Positions 1 to 7,242 of a DNA stretch of 32,365 bases are shown here, piece by piece. The translations under genes were made by a program, and so were the position numbers. Origin of the DNA: Gemmatimonadaceae bacterium. Its GTDB lineage: Bacteria; Gemmatimonadota; Gemmatimonadetes; Gemmatimonadales; Gemmatimonadaceae. The stretch is taken from positions 1 to 32,365 of the forward strand of contig JADGQV010000011.1 in NCBI GenBank assembly GCA_017881465.1. The letters are read 5' to 3'. The notes under the pieces were generated by a model. It ran no database searches. It saw nothing but the letters and a program-made list of their open reading frames with translations, and was not told the DNA's origin. Position 1 is the first letter of the stretch. Each line of letters starts with the position of its first letter.

Positions 1-441
1 ATAATAAGTGCTGCCCCGCGAGCGGACGTACGGATTGATGATGTCCGCCGCCTGCTGCGGCGAAAGACATGAGAGCGGAATCGTTTCGGTGCGCAAAGTC
101 GAGCTCGTGTTGGCGTCAGCGCGGTTGAGCGCCGGAATGATCGTGGTCGCCGCGGCGATCCAGATCGTAATTACGAGCGCGGCACCGCTCAACATCACAA
201 CGACCCGACCGATGCGCCGGCGTTGCGCCGTGCGCACGGACGTCTCCGCCACGGTGATCGGATTGCTCATCGGCGGAAGGTTGTTGAGCACGTTCGCGGC
301 GTTGTATTCCCTCTCGCGGAGAAGCGTCGTGAGCTGTGAGCAATCGGGACACGTCGCGCAGTGCAGCATCACCGCGGAGTCGGACGGCATCTCCCTCAGC
401 GAGCCGGTGGCGAGCTCTGAAAGGCATTCTTCGCACGTCAT
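1..441 (-). CDS. Zinc-finger anti-sigma factor, partial (runs off left edge)
   Basis: The frame is open from an ATG at 441 to base 1 (147 codons, no stop), so the C-terminus lies outside the window. The N-terminus carries a ZAS/zf-HC2-type zinc motif: C3 and C6, then H27-x3-C31-x2-C34. One membrane segment spans about residues 79-103 after an RRR stretch. In this family the cytoplasmic zinc domain holds an ECF sigma factor and the outer part senses or is proteolysed. The start overlaps the sigma factor stop in an ATGA, so the two are translationally coupled, which supports a cognate pair. The periplasmic part begins with a region containing LSPQQAADIINPYV, which resembles the start of a small secretin- or STN-like fold, but too little is present to decide. 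The family call is firm; the signal sensed is unknown. Confidence 0.85.
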   Translation of the reverse strand, partial: MTCEECLSELATGSLREMPSDSAVMLHCATCPDCSQLTTLLREREYNAANVLNNLPPMSNPITVAETSVRTAQRRRIGRVVVMLSGAALVITIWIAAATTIIPALNRADANTSSTLRTETIPLSCLSPQQAADIINPYVRSRGSTYY

Positions 442-1088
442 CGGGACAGCTCGCTATAGCCCGGGTGGGTCGCGAGCAGGCCCTCTCGGATAGCCTTGCG
501 CGCCTTGAAAAGATTGGCCCTCACCGAGACCGGCTTCATGCCGGTCCGTTCGGCGGCTTCAGCGGGCGAGAATCCCTGGAGGTCGACCAGGTCGAATATT
601 TCCCGCTGGCGACGCGGGAGCTCGGCGAAAAGCTCGCGAATCACGCTGGCGGCGCGCTCGCGATCGACGCGCCCGCCGGGGTCGGTCGTGTACACGTCGC
701 GCAGGGGCTGAGCGCCGGGCGAGAGCGCGAGGCGGCCGCGACGTTTCCGCGTTCGCCGCATCTGGGTCGCCGCTCTTCTCGTAATCCTGTACAGCCACGC
801 CTCGAGCGATCCGTCAGAGCGATACGTGCCAAGCTCGCGATAAGTACGAACGAAGACTTCCTGCGTGATGTCCTCCGCCTCGTCGGGATCGTGCGCGAAC
901 ATCAGTGCCCACCGGAACACCGCCGGCTGAAAGCGCGTGACGATAGTCGTGAACGCGGAATCGTCCCCGGAGGAAGCAAGCGACGCCAGCTGCGCGTCGA
1001 GCGCGTACGCCGCGCGATCGCGATACGACACGCTCGGGGGTGGACTCACGTCGCGGCCTCCGCTTTTGCCGAATCGGTTGAGGCTCAT
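438..1088 (-). CDS. ECF-type RNA polymerase sigma factor (RpoE-like)
   Basis: A sigma-70 family protein of 216 residues from the chosen start. Region 2 is visible in the stretch from FTTIVTRF through DPDEAEDITQEVFVRTYREL to AWLYRITRR. Region 4 follows from LPRRQREIFDLVDLQGFSPAEAAERTG to VRANLFKARKAIREGL and forms the -35-binding helix-turn-helix. There is no region 1.1 or 3, as expected for an ECF sigma. The frame stays open upstream to a GTG at 1139, with other ATGs at 1118 and 1112. I prefer the ATG at 1088 because a TATATT box ends 9 bases before it and the extra N-terminal residues look non-conserved. It directs RNA polymerase to a small regulon and is probably inhibited by the coupled anti-sigma gene downstream. 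The regulon cannot be read from the window. Confidence 0.9.
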   Translation of the reverse strand: MSLNRFGKSGGRDVSPPPSVSYRDRAAYALDAQLASLASSGDDSAFTTIVTRFQPAVFRWALMFAHDPDEAEDITQEVFVRTYRELGTYRSDGSLEAWLYRITRRAATQMRRTRKRRGRLALSPGAQPLRDVYTTDPGGRVDRERAASVIRELFAELPRRQREIFDLVDLQGFSPAEAAERTGMKPVSVRANLFKARKAIREGLLATHPGYSELSR

Positions 1089-1097
1089 GGCCAGGCT

Positions 1098-1103
1098 AAT
1101 ATA
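1098..1103 (-). promoter_or_regulatory. -10-like box for the ECF sigma gene
   Basis: TATATT on the minus strand, nine bases upstream of the ATG at 1088. This spacing implies a very short or absent leader. No convincing -35 hexamer is seen. It is a visual call only. Confidence 0.35.
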
Positions 1104-1307
1104 TGGTTGCATGGGCATTGCGCCCGAGTGCACGGACACGCGACATCTCCACTGGATCGTCTCTAAAATGATGTCACCACTTGTCCGAGCGTTTACTCGC
1201 TTTCCGGTTTTACTGAAGACTACCGGCCGGGGGCGCTCAGCTTTTGAGTGGTTGGCTGCGGGCTTACTCGGGCAAAGTTTTTCTGCGCCGGTTTAGGCGA
1301 CGCCGTT

Positions 1308-2099
1308 CTATAGGAGCGAGCGGATCCAGCCCCCATCCACCGCGATCGAGCTGCCGGTGATATAGCTCGCGCGCTCCGACGCGAGAAATGCGGCGAGGGC
1401 GGCGAATTCGCGCGGCTCGCCGAGCCGGCCCATTGGAATCTCCTTTTCCCACTTCGCGAAAGTGTCCTTCGCTGAAGCGCCCGATCTCTCGCCGGCGGCA
1501 CGAGCCAGCTGCTCGACACGATCCGTGCGAGTGTAGCCGGGGAGAATGTTGTTCACGGTCACCCTGAACGGGGCTACTTCATTGGCGAGTGTGCGCGCGA
1601 ATCCGGTGACCGCTGCGCGCAGGCTGTTCGAGAGCATCAGTCCCTCGATCGGCTGCTTGACCGCGATCGACGTCACGTTGAGAATCCTTCCCCACAGCCT
1701 CTCCTTCATTCCTGGCAGGAGAGCGCGCGCGAGTCCGACGGCGCTCGTCAGAAGCAGCCGCGTGGCCGTGTCCCACATCTCTGGAGTCAGGCTCTCGAAC
1801 GCTCCGCTCGGCGGTCCCCCCGAGTTCGTGACGAGGATGTCGACCTTTCCGAATTTGTCGAGCGCCGCTTTTACGACGCGATCAATTCCCGATTGCTCGG
1901 AAACGTCGGCCGCGACGTCCACGACGGTGACACGTGAGCTCTTGCGGATCGATTCCGCGGTCTGGCGCAGCGCAGCCTCTCCCCGCGCGCAGACGACGAG
2001 ATTCGCTCCTTCAGCCGCCAGCTCTTCGGCGATCGCGCGGCCGAGCCCTTTGCTGCTGGCCGATACGAGCGCGACCTTGCCGCGAAGACCGAGGTCCAA
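1308..2099 (-). CDS. SDR family oxidoreductase, FabG-like, with altered active site
   Basis: A short-chain dehydrogenase/reductase fold of 263 residues. The Rossmann glycine motif is at 13-20 (SASSKGLG), an NSGG motif at 92-95, and the late ITGSSIAVDGGW motif near 247-258. The catalytic serine position is S144 in NVTS. Twelve residues later, where classical SDRs have the YxxxK tyrosine and lysine, this protein has S157 and R161 (SNSLR). The catalytic Tyr and Lys are therefore replaced at unchanged spacing. A subgroup of FabG-like proteins with an NSGGPP motif seems to share this, which is recalled and not checked. Ordinary 3-ketoacyl-ACP reductase activity is doubtful. It lies three bases after the cupin gene stop, so the two form an operon. 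The substrate is unknown. Confidence 0.85.
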   Translation of the reverse strand: MDLGLRGKVALVSASSKGLGRAIAEELAAEGANLVVCARGEAALRQTAESIRKSSRVTVVDVAADVSEQSGIDRVVKAALDKFGKVDILVTNSGGPPSGAFESLTPEMWDTATRLLLTSAVGLARALLPGMKERLWGRILNVTSIAVKQPIEGLMLSNSLRAAVTGFARTLANEVAPFRVTVNNILPGYTRTDRVEQLARAAGERSGASAKDTFAKWEKEIPMGRLGEPREFAALAAFLASERASYITGSSIAVDGGWIRSLL

Positions 2100-2102
2100 G
2101 GG

Positions 2103-2477
2103 TCAGCGCCTCAGGTAGTCGTCTTTCTTGTCCAGCCAGTCCTGCCGTGGGGGACTGAAGATATCGACATCAAGAGTCTCCTCGAGCGCCTCGGCCTTGT
2201 GCGGCACTTGCGAAGGGATGAGCAACACTTCGCCGGCCTGAACGACGATCTCCTCGGCTCCGTCATCGCCGATCCAGAACCTCAGCGCGCCCTCGAGGAT
2301 GTAGGTGAGCTGCTCGTTATCGTGCGAGTGCTTGGGCACGATGCACCCCTTCTTGAGGTACACCTGCGCGAGCATCATGCGATCGCCAGTGATCAGCCGG
2401 CGCTCGAGCATGTCTGAGACCCGTTCCTTCTTCATCGAGTCCCAGCGGTAGAAGGTGCATTCGTTCTTTGCAGCCAT
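2103..2477 (-). CDS. Small single-domain cupin protein
   Basis: A 124-residue protein with one conserved cupin barrel. Motif 1 appears around residues 44-62 (the two histidines and a glutamate in KHSHDNEQ, ending at a glycine), and motif 2 around GEVLLIPSQVPHKAE. The three metal-ligand positions of a cupin_2 protein are therefore present. Such proteins bind Fe, Mn, Zn or Ni and act as small dioxygenases, isomerases or sensors; the reaction cannot be assigned here. The gene is the first clear gene of a minus-strand operon with the SDR downstream. Its ATG directly abuts a TGA (TGAATG) that closes a possible decayed frame upstream. Confidence 0.85.
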   Translation of the reverse strand: MAAKNECTFYRWDSMKKERVSDMLERRLITGDRMMLAQVYLKKGCIVPKHSHDNEQLTYILEGALRFWIGDDGAEEIVVQAGEVLLIPSQVPHKAEALEETLDVDIFSPPRQDWLDKKDDYLRR

Positions 2478-2640
2478 TCAGGGCTCCTTCGTCTCAATCA
2501 TCGTGATGCGGCGTTCGTTCGTAATGGACCACAGGCCGGCGATCCTGAGGTCGACCTTCGCGTCGATAGAGACGCACCGCCAAAACTAGCGACAATCTTT
2601 CCAGGTGCGCGAGCTCTTCCCGGGAGAGCGCGGGTCCGTT
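2478..2640 (-). pseudogene. Possible frameshifted remnant of a small gene upstream of the cupin
   Basis: Two adjacent minus-strand frames each look protein-like. One reads SREELAHLERLSLVLAVRLY. The other reads DAKVDLRIAGLWSITNERR and onward to a TGA at 2478-2480 that touches the cupin ATG. Dropping one base near 2562-2568 would join them into one continuous small protein ending exactly at the cupin start. No standard start codon is visible nearby, so this is either decayed, a sequence error or chance. The remainder of the gap up to 2825 holds only the leader and Shine-Dalgarno of the next plus-strand gene; I see nothing else in it. Confidence 0.25.
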
Positions 2641-2825
2641 CAGGGCCGATTCGGGGTCGCTGTGCGGGTCTGTCTGAAGCCCCTGGTACGTCCGGAAACT
2701 CTGCCGCCCCCTTTGCCTCGGTACCGGATTTGAGTTTCGGCGTTTCTGGCCGCGCGTCCTACTAGAGGATTCACGCGCGGATCGCGCGTCATGAGTCGAA
2801 GGGACAACAAACCGAGAGAAGACAG

Positions 2826-3590
2826 ATGAGACTGAAAACACATCAGAATGCGGTTATCGCGCTTGCAGCAATTGCGGGTCTGACGACGTTTGCGCGAACG
2901 GTGGAGGCGCAGATATCTGTATCGGATCTTCACCCGTCGTTCTACGGCTCGGCCGAGCTCGACACGCGCCACAGCCAGTTTTATCTGCTCGGCATGTACG
3001 TCGGCATGGGAGGACTAGGCTGGTCGCCATACTTCAACGTCAACGCCTATTCGCTGCACTATCGGTTTGACAGCAACGTCGCGAACTCGGATAGCACCCT
3101 GTCGGCGATTTCGCCGACGATCGGGATGGCGTACGCGGGCCGCAACCATGGGGTGTCGTTCGGCGCTGGATACACATGGGTTAACAATCCGGACGCGGGT
3201 GCACCCGGAGCTGAAGGCGGCGGAAGCAACGGCGCTACGGTCAGCTTTGGCGCGTACAACAACGGAACGGGCAGGAGCCGGATGCACACGCAGCTGCTGT
3301 CGAACTACAACTTCGGCAGCCAATACCTGTGGGCGCGCGGCCGCGCATCAGTCCCGTTTCGAAACTCGACCAGACACCCCGCGCGCATCGGCGCCGAGGT
3401 GGTCGGCCAGGGTGGCGGAAAGGACCTACTGAAGAGCAATTCCTTTCAGGGGGGACCGACGCTCGAATACACCTGGACTCCGCAGCTCCGGACGACGGGA
3501 GCCGTTGGCTACAAGTCGGTTGGCGGTTCCCGCTTCGCGAGCCGAGAGTCTGCTGGGTACCTGAAGCTCGAGTTCTCGTTCTCGCCGTGA
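2826..3590 (+). CDS. Predicted outer-membrane beta-barrel protein
   Basis: A 254-residue protein not recognised by name. The N-terminus is a Sec signal peptide: MRLKTH, a hydrophobic stretch from about residue 9 to 21, and likely cleavage after VEA (before QISVS). The mature part is rich in Gly, Ser, Asn, Tyr and Phe with alternating hydrophobic residues, and it ends LKLEFSFSP, close to the aromatic terminal strand of outer-membrane barrels. An AG-rich Shine-Dalgarno (GAGAGAAGACAG) precedes the ATG. It stands alone between divergent and convergent minus-strand genes. It may be a porin-like or structural outer-membrane protein; no substrate can be inferred. Confidence 0.7.
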   Translation: MRLKTHQNAVIALAAIAGLTTFARTVEAQISVSDLHPSFYGSAELDTRHSQFYLLGMYVGMGGLGWSPYFNVNAYSLHYRFDSNVANSDSTLSAISPTIGMAYAGRNHGVSFGAGYTWVNNPDAGAPGAEGGGSNGATVSFGAYNNGTGRSRMHTQLLSNYNFGSQYLWARGRASVPFRNSTRHPARIGAEVVGQGGGKDLLKSNSFQGGPTLEYTWTPQLRTTGAVGYKSVGGSRFASRESAGYLKLEFSFSP

Positions 3591-3662
3591 CCGGCTAATC
3601 GAAAGCCGCTAAGAGGCAACGCGCACGAGCATTTTCTCGAGGGCGGGGCTGCCTCGCGCCAC

Positions 3663-5432
3663 TCAGCCCGCCGGGGTAGGAGCAGGAGGAGGCGGAGCAG
3701 GAGGAGTCAGCGGAACGACCGGATGCTTCAGGTGGAATCCGGTCGCCTCCTGATACGCCCGCGCCACCGCCAGCATCTTCGATTCCTCGAACAGTCCGCC
3801 CAGGAAAGTGAGTGAGACGGGAGTGCCATCGTCGCGGAATCCGTTCGGGACGATCACGGCGGGATGACCGGTGAGATTCGTCGCGACCAATTGCGAGAGA
3901 TTTGCGGCACCAGTAGGCGTAACGATCACATCGACAGTGCGCATGAGATCGTCCCACTTCCGGATCGCGATCGACCGCAGACGATTGGCGTTCACATAGT
4001 CGACGGCGGGAATGAAGCGCGACGTCCGGAACGTGTTCGGCCAGTCGTACTTCCCCTGCTGGACGAGCTCATTGTCGCGATTCGATCTCGTGAGGTCGTC
4101 GAACGCTGCCGCTGCTTCCGCGGTCAGGATGATTCGCATTGCGTCGTACGGGACATCGGGCAGATCGACTGGAATCAGGTTGATTCCGAGTCGCTTGAAC
4201 ACATCGAGCGCGGCGTCGTCGAACTGCTTTGTCGCGTGCAGCGTCCGTTTGGCGTCGCTCGGGTCAGTCTGCGGTGTATCGAACGCGGATTTCACGTATC
4301 CGACGCGCAGCTGCTTCGGCGACAGTTGTGCGTTCCAGTGATATCCCGCCGGAATGACGCTGTTGTCCTGACCGTCGGGTCCATAGATCGCATCGAGCAC
4401 GATCGCGCAGTCTTCGGCGCTTCGGCACAGCGGACCGAGCTTGTCCATCGTCCACGAGAGGGCCATCGCGCCGGTGCGCGGCACCCGGCCGAACGTCGGC
4501 CTCAGCCCGGTAGTCCCGCAACGCGTCGAGGGAGAGGAGATCGATCCGAGCGTCTCGCTTCCAATCGCGAAGCCGACGAGCCCCGCGGCCGTCGCTGAGG
4601 CGGGGCCAGCGGACGATCCGCTCGACCCTTGATCCACCTTCCACGGATTCTTCGTCGTGGCGCCAAACCAGATGTCACCCTGCGCCAGCTCGCCGAGTGT
4701 CAGCTTCGCCACTAGCACGGCGCCGGCTGCGTCGAGCCGCTGCACGACCGTGGCGTCGGCGTCAATCACCTGCTCCTTGAACGGCCCGGCGCCCCACGTC
4801 GTCTTGTAACCTCGGACGGCGAGAAGATCTTTCGCGCCCCACGGAATTCCGTGCAGTGGTCCGCGATAGTTGCCGCGTCCGATCTCGGCGTCCGCGGCGT
4901 GCGCCTGTCTGAGCGCGCGGTCCTCCGTAAGAGTTATCACGCACTTGAGAACCGGATCGTATTTCTTCAGTCGCGCGAGGTACATCTGCGTCAGTTGAAC
5001 GGATGTGACGCGCTTGCGACGCACCAGCTCCGACAATTCTGTCACCGGGAGAAACGCGAGCTCGTCGAGGTCGGCCGGTACGGCGCGGGGGGCGACCTTG
5101 CTTCTGACCATCGGCCGGCGCGCCTCGAGCGAAATCTTCTTTCCCGGCGGCAACGGATTGAACACGATGGCGGGGCTCACCGAATTCGGAAGCGCAACTT
5201 TGTGCAGAGCCTCGATTCGCTGTTCCTGCTGCTTGAGCCCATCGAGCATCAGCTCCCGCTCGGCTGTATCGAAACGGATCCCCGCTACTTCCTCCGCGCT
5301 GGCAATGGTATCCACGGTGATGTCCGCGCCGGCGGCGATCTTCGCCCACAACACGCCTGGAAAGAGAGTCGAGCCGAGCCCGACACCCGCGAAGTAGCCC
5401 ATGAAATGACGCCGGTCGACCGTTGTGATCAC
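3663..5432 (-). CDS. Tat-exported amidase (amidase-signature family)
   Basis: A 589-residue amidase-signature hydrolase. The Ser-cisSer-Lys triad can be placed: K201 in GIPWGAKD, S273 in the GSSGSSAGPA segment, and nucleophile S297 in GSETLGSIS, with 24 residues between the serines as is usual. The N-terminus has a twin-arginine-type signal (DRRHFMGYFAGVGLG) followed by a hydrophobic stretch, so export to the periplasm is likely. About 120 residues with no clear family match precede the catalytic domain, and the C-terminus is a proline-rich tail. The GTG start is backed by a strong AAGAGGAGG Shine-Dalgarno. It is not GatA, because gatB/gatC are absent and it is exported. The substrate, a C-N amide, is unknown. 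Confidence 0.9.
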   Translation of the reverse strand: MITTVDRRHFMGYFAGVGLGSTLFPGVLWAKIAAGADITVDTIASAEEVAGIRFDTAERELMLDGLKQQEQRIEALHKVALPNSVSPAIVFNPLPPGKKISLEARRPMVRSKVAPRAVPADLDELAFLPVTELSELVRRKRVTSVQLTQMYLARLKKYDPVLKCVITLTEDRALRQAHAADAEIGRGNYRGPLHGIPWGAKDLLAVRGYKTTWGAGPFKEQVIDADATVVQRLDAAGAVLVAKLTLGELAQGDIWFGATTKNPWKVDQGSSGSSAGPASATAAGLVGFAIGSETLGSISSPSTRCGTTGLRPTFGRVPRTGAMALSWTMDKLGPLCRSAEDCAIVLDAIYGPDGQDNSVIPAGYHWNAQLSPKQLRVGYVKSAFDTPQTDPSDAKRTLHATKQFDDAALDVFKRLGINLIPVDLPDVPYDAMRIILTAEAAAAFDDLTRSNRDNELVQQGKYDWPNTFRTSRFIPAVDYVNANRLRSIAIRKWDDLMRTVDVIVTPTGAANLSQLVATNLTGHPAVIVPNGFRDDGTPVSLTFLGGLFEESKMLAVARAYQEATGFHLKHPVVPLTPPAPPPPAPTPAG

Positions 5433-5460
5433 GATGCCTCCTCTTACGTACAGGATGTCT

Positions 5461-5505
5461 CAACTGCAACTGAACGAGATGCGAGATGCCAACTGCAACT
5501 GAACG
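5461..5505. repeat. Two-copy 16-bp direct repeat
   Basis: CAACTGCAACTGAACG occurs at 5461-5476 and again, identically, at 5490-5505, a 29-bp period. It lies between the icd stop and the amidase Shine-Dalgarno. It may be a regulator site or slippage product; no function is evident. Confidence 0.7.
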
Positions 5506-5507
5506 CG

Positions 5508-6950
5508 CTAGACCTGCGATCTGGAGAATGCGGGCTCGCCGTCGAACTCCTGGAGCTTCTCGATGTGCATCCACCGGTGCTGGGCGCCGACGGTGCCGAG
5601 CAGCGAGAGAATCTCGGAGTCTCCAAAATTCCCTTCTGTCCCCCGGAGCACGAACCTGCACCGGAAGTGATCGACAAGGGACACGCGCCGGCCGCTCGCC
5701 GGAAAGACCATCGCGCCGCGGTTCGTGATCATTTGCAGCTTGAACGGGGACATCCGGGTCAGCTTGTCCAGATCCTCCGCCAATTTCGCGGGATCGAGAT
5801 CCGACTCGATGTAAACGTCGAGCCCGGTCACGCGCCGGCTCTTTGCTGGGACCACGTTCACTCCGAGCTGCGACGGAGGCAGCTCGACCTTCTTGTACTC
5901 TTTGGGCGGGCTGACCTTCGAGCGTTTCCCGAGGTTGGCGATCACGGCCTGCGTGAATTCGGTCGTTGTCGTCGGCTTCTCCACGCCTAGCATGTCGCTA
6001 GTGCGGATTCCGCTCTCGAGCGTCACGAGCACCGCCTGCTCGACGTCGTTCGCCGCTTTGCCTTCGCCGATCTGGCGCAGCATCATCGCCGCACTCAGGA
6101 TGAGCGCGGTCGGGTTCGCCTTGTTCTTTCCGGCGATATCAGGCGCCGAGCCGTGCACCGCCTCGAAGATGGAAACGTCGTTGCCGATGTTCGCTGAGGG
6201 GGCGAAGCCGAGGCCGCCGGTGAGGCCAGAGGTGAGATCGCTCAGGATATCGCCGTTCATGTTCGTCGTGACTATGACATCGAACTGCTCGGGACGCATG
6301 GCGAGCTGGTGAGCACAGTTGTCGATCAGAATGTGCCTTGATTCGACGGAGGGATATTTCGGAGCGAACTCCTCGAAGGTGTGCTGAAGCAATCCTTCGG
6401 TGAGCTTCATGATGTTCGCCTTGGTCGCGCAGTGAACGCGCTTGCGTCCCTCGGCGAGCGCGAACGCAAACGCGAGCTTGACGATCTTCTCACATCCTTC
6501 GCGCGAGATCAGTTTGAGGCTCTCGGCCACTCCGGGCGTCTGCATGTACTCGATGCCGGCGTAGAGATCCTCGATGTTCTCGCGGACGATCACGATATCG
6601 AGCTTGCGTCCGGTGAAGGCTGTCTGCACTCCGGGGAGCTCGCGCACGGGGCGGATGTTGCCGTACGTCTCGAACAGGGTGCGAAGGTTGACGTTGGCGC
6701 TTCTGTTGCCATAGCCGATCGGGGTCTCGAGGGGGCCCTTGAGCACGACGCGGGTGCGCTCGATCGATTCGATCGTTTCTTTAGGGATTCCGGTGACGAT
6801 TCCCTTCTGGAACGCGCGTGCGCCCGCCTCACATTTCTCGAACTCGACGGCGACGCCGGTAACCTTTATGATTTCGAGGGCTGATTCAACGACCTCCGGG
6901 CCGATTCCATCGCCCGGCAGGACGGTTATCTTTCGTTTTGGTGGTGTCAT
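5508..6950 (-). CDS. icd: Isocitrate dehydrogenase with C-terminal extension, predicted NAD-type
   Basis: A 480-residue beta-decarboxylating dehydrogenase that converts isocitrate to 2-oxoglutarate in the TCA cycle. The family motifs LPGDGIGPEV, VRENIEDLYAGIEY and NMNGDILSDLTSGLTGG are all present. About 140 residues follow the core, as in the long Thermus/Rickettsia-type enzymes. At the coenzyme site the sequence reads HGSAPDIAGKNKANP, with D271, I272 and A278 where E. coli NADP-IDH has Lys344, Tyr345 and Val351. Those are the residues that favour NAD in known specificity studies, so NAD use is inferred. The leader is only 36 bases, shared with the divergent tRNA. A TAACTT box ends six bases before the ATG. 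Confidence 0.92.
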   Translation of the reverse strand: MTPPKRKITVLPGDGIGPEVVESALEIIKVTGVAVEFEKCEAGARAFQKGIVTGIPKETIESIERTRVVLKGPLETPIGYGNRSANVNLRTLFETYGNIRPVRELPGVQTAFTGRKLDIVIVRENIEDLYAGIEYMQTPGVAESLKLISREGCEKIVKLAFAFALAEGRKRVHCATKANIMKLTEGLLQHTFEEFAPKYPSVESRHILIDNCAHQLAMRPEQFDVIVTTNMNGDILSDLTSGLTGGLGFAPSANIGNDVSIFEAVHGSAPDIAGKNKANPTALILSAAMMLRQIGEGKAANDVEQAVLVTLESGIRTSDMLGVEKPTTTTEFTQAVIANLGKRSKVSPPKEYKKVELPPSQLGVNVVPAKSRRVTGLDVYIESDLDPAKLAEDLDKLTRMSPFKLQMITNRGAMVFPASGRRVSLVDHFRCRFVLRGTEGNFGDSEILSLLGTVGAQHRWMHIEKLQEFDGEPAFSRSQV

Positions 6951-6956
6951 CAGAGG

Positions 6957-6962
6957 AAGTTA
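6957..6962 (-). promoter_or_regulatory. -10-like box directly upstream of icd
   Basis: TAACTT on the minus strand, six bases before the icd ATG, with no Shine-Dalgarno in between. This suggests leaderless initiation. The intergenic gap to the tRNA is too short to hold a conventional leader. Confidence 0.35.
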
Positions 6963-6986
6963 ATCCCTCTGGGTAGTCGTTACACT

Positions 6987-7060
6987 GCGCGCGTAGCTCA
7001 GTTGGATAGAGCGTCGGCCTCCGGAGCCGAAGGTCGTGGGTTCGAGTCCCGCCGCGCGCA
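6987..7060 (+). tRNA. tRNA-Arg (anticodon CCG)
   Basis: A full cloverleaf can be folded by eye. The acceptor stem is GCGCGCG (6987-6993) with CGCGCGC (7053-7059), discriminator A at 7060. The D-arm is GCTC/GAGC and the anticodon stem TCGGC/GCCGA, with loop CTCCGGA and anticodon CCG reading CGG. The T-arm GTGGG-TTCGAGT-CCCGC is standard. CCA is not encoded. It is divergent from icd. Confidence 0.97.
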
Positions 7061-7116
7061 CTCCTCGTCTTTCCCCCGTTGATTCTGCGATCTCGGCGCC
7101 GGTCAGTCGGGAGGAC

Positions 7117-7163
7117 GTCCTCTCCGGCGCTACGCTCGCTTGCGGGCAGCGTGCGGAGAGGAT
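7117..7163. other. Inverted repeat (hairpin) between tRNA and pntB
   Basis: TCCTCTCCG (7118-7126) pairs perfectly with CGGAGAGGA (7154-7162). ACGCT (7132-7136) can pair with AGCGT (7148-7152) inside it. No T-run follows on either strand, so it is not a clear intrinsic terminator. It could end transcription of the tRNA and of the convergent pnt operon, perhaps with Rho. Confidence 0.5.
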
Positions 7164-7242
7164 ACCGCGACTCGACCCGAACCGAGATGCAAGGGCAACG
7201 CGCAAACGAAGACGCGTCCGAGGACCAGCTGACAGCGCAGAG

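Noticed and set aside
3613-3655. GAGGCA/TGCCTC inverted repeat as terminator between the barrel gene and the amidase
   Set aside because: The arms are only six bases with a large loop and no T-run, so it is too weak to list as a feature.
3663-5432. Amidase as GatA of the tRNA amidotransferase
   Set aside because: It has a Tat-type export signal, a long non-GatA N-terminal region and no gatB or gatC nearby.
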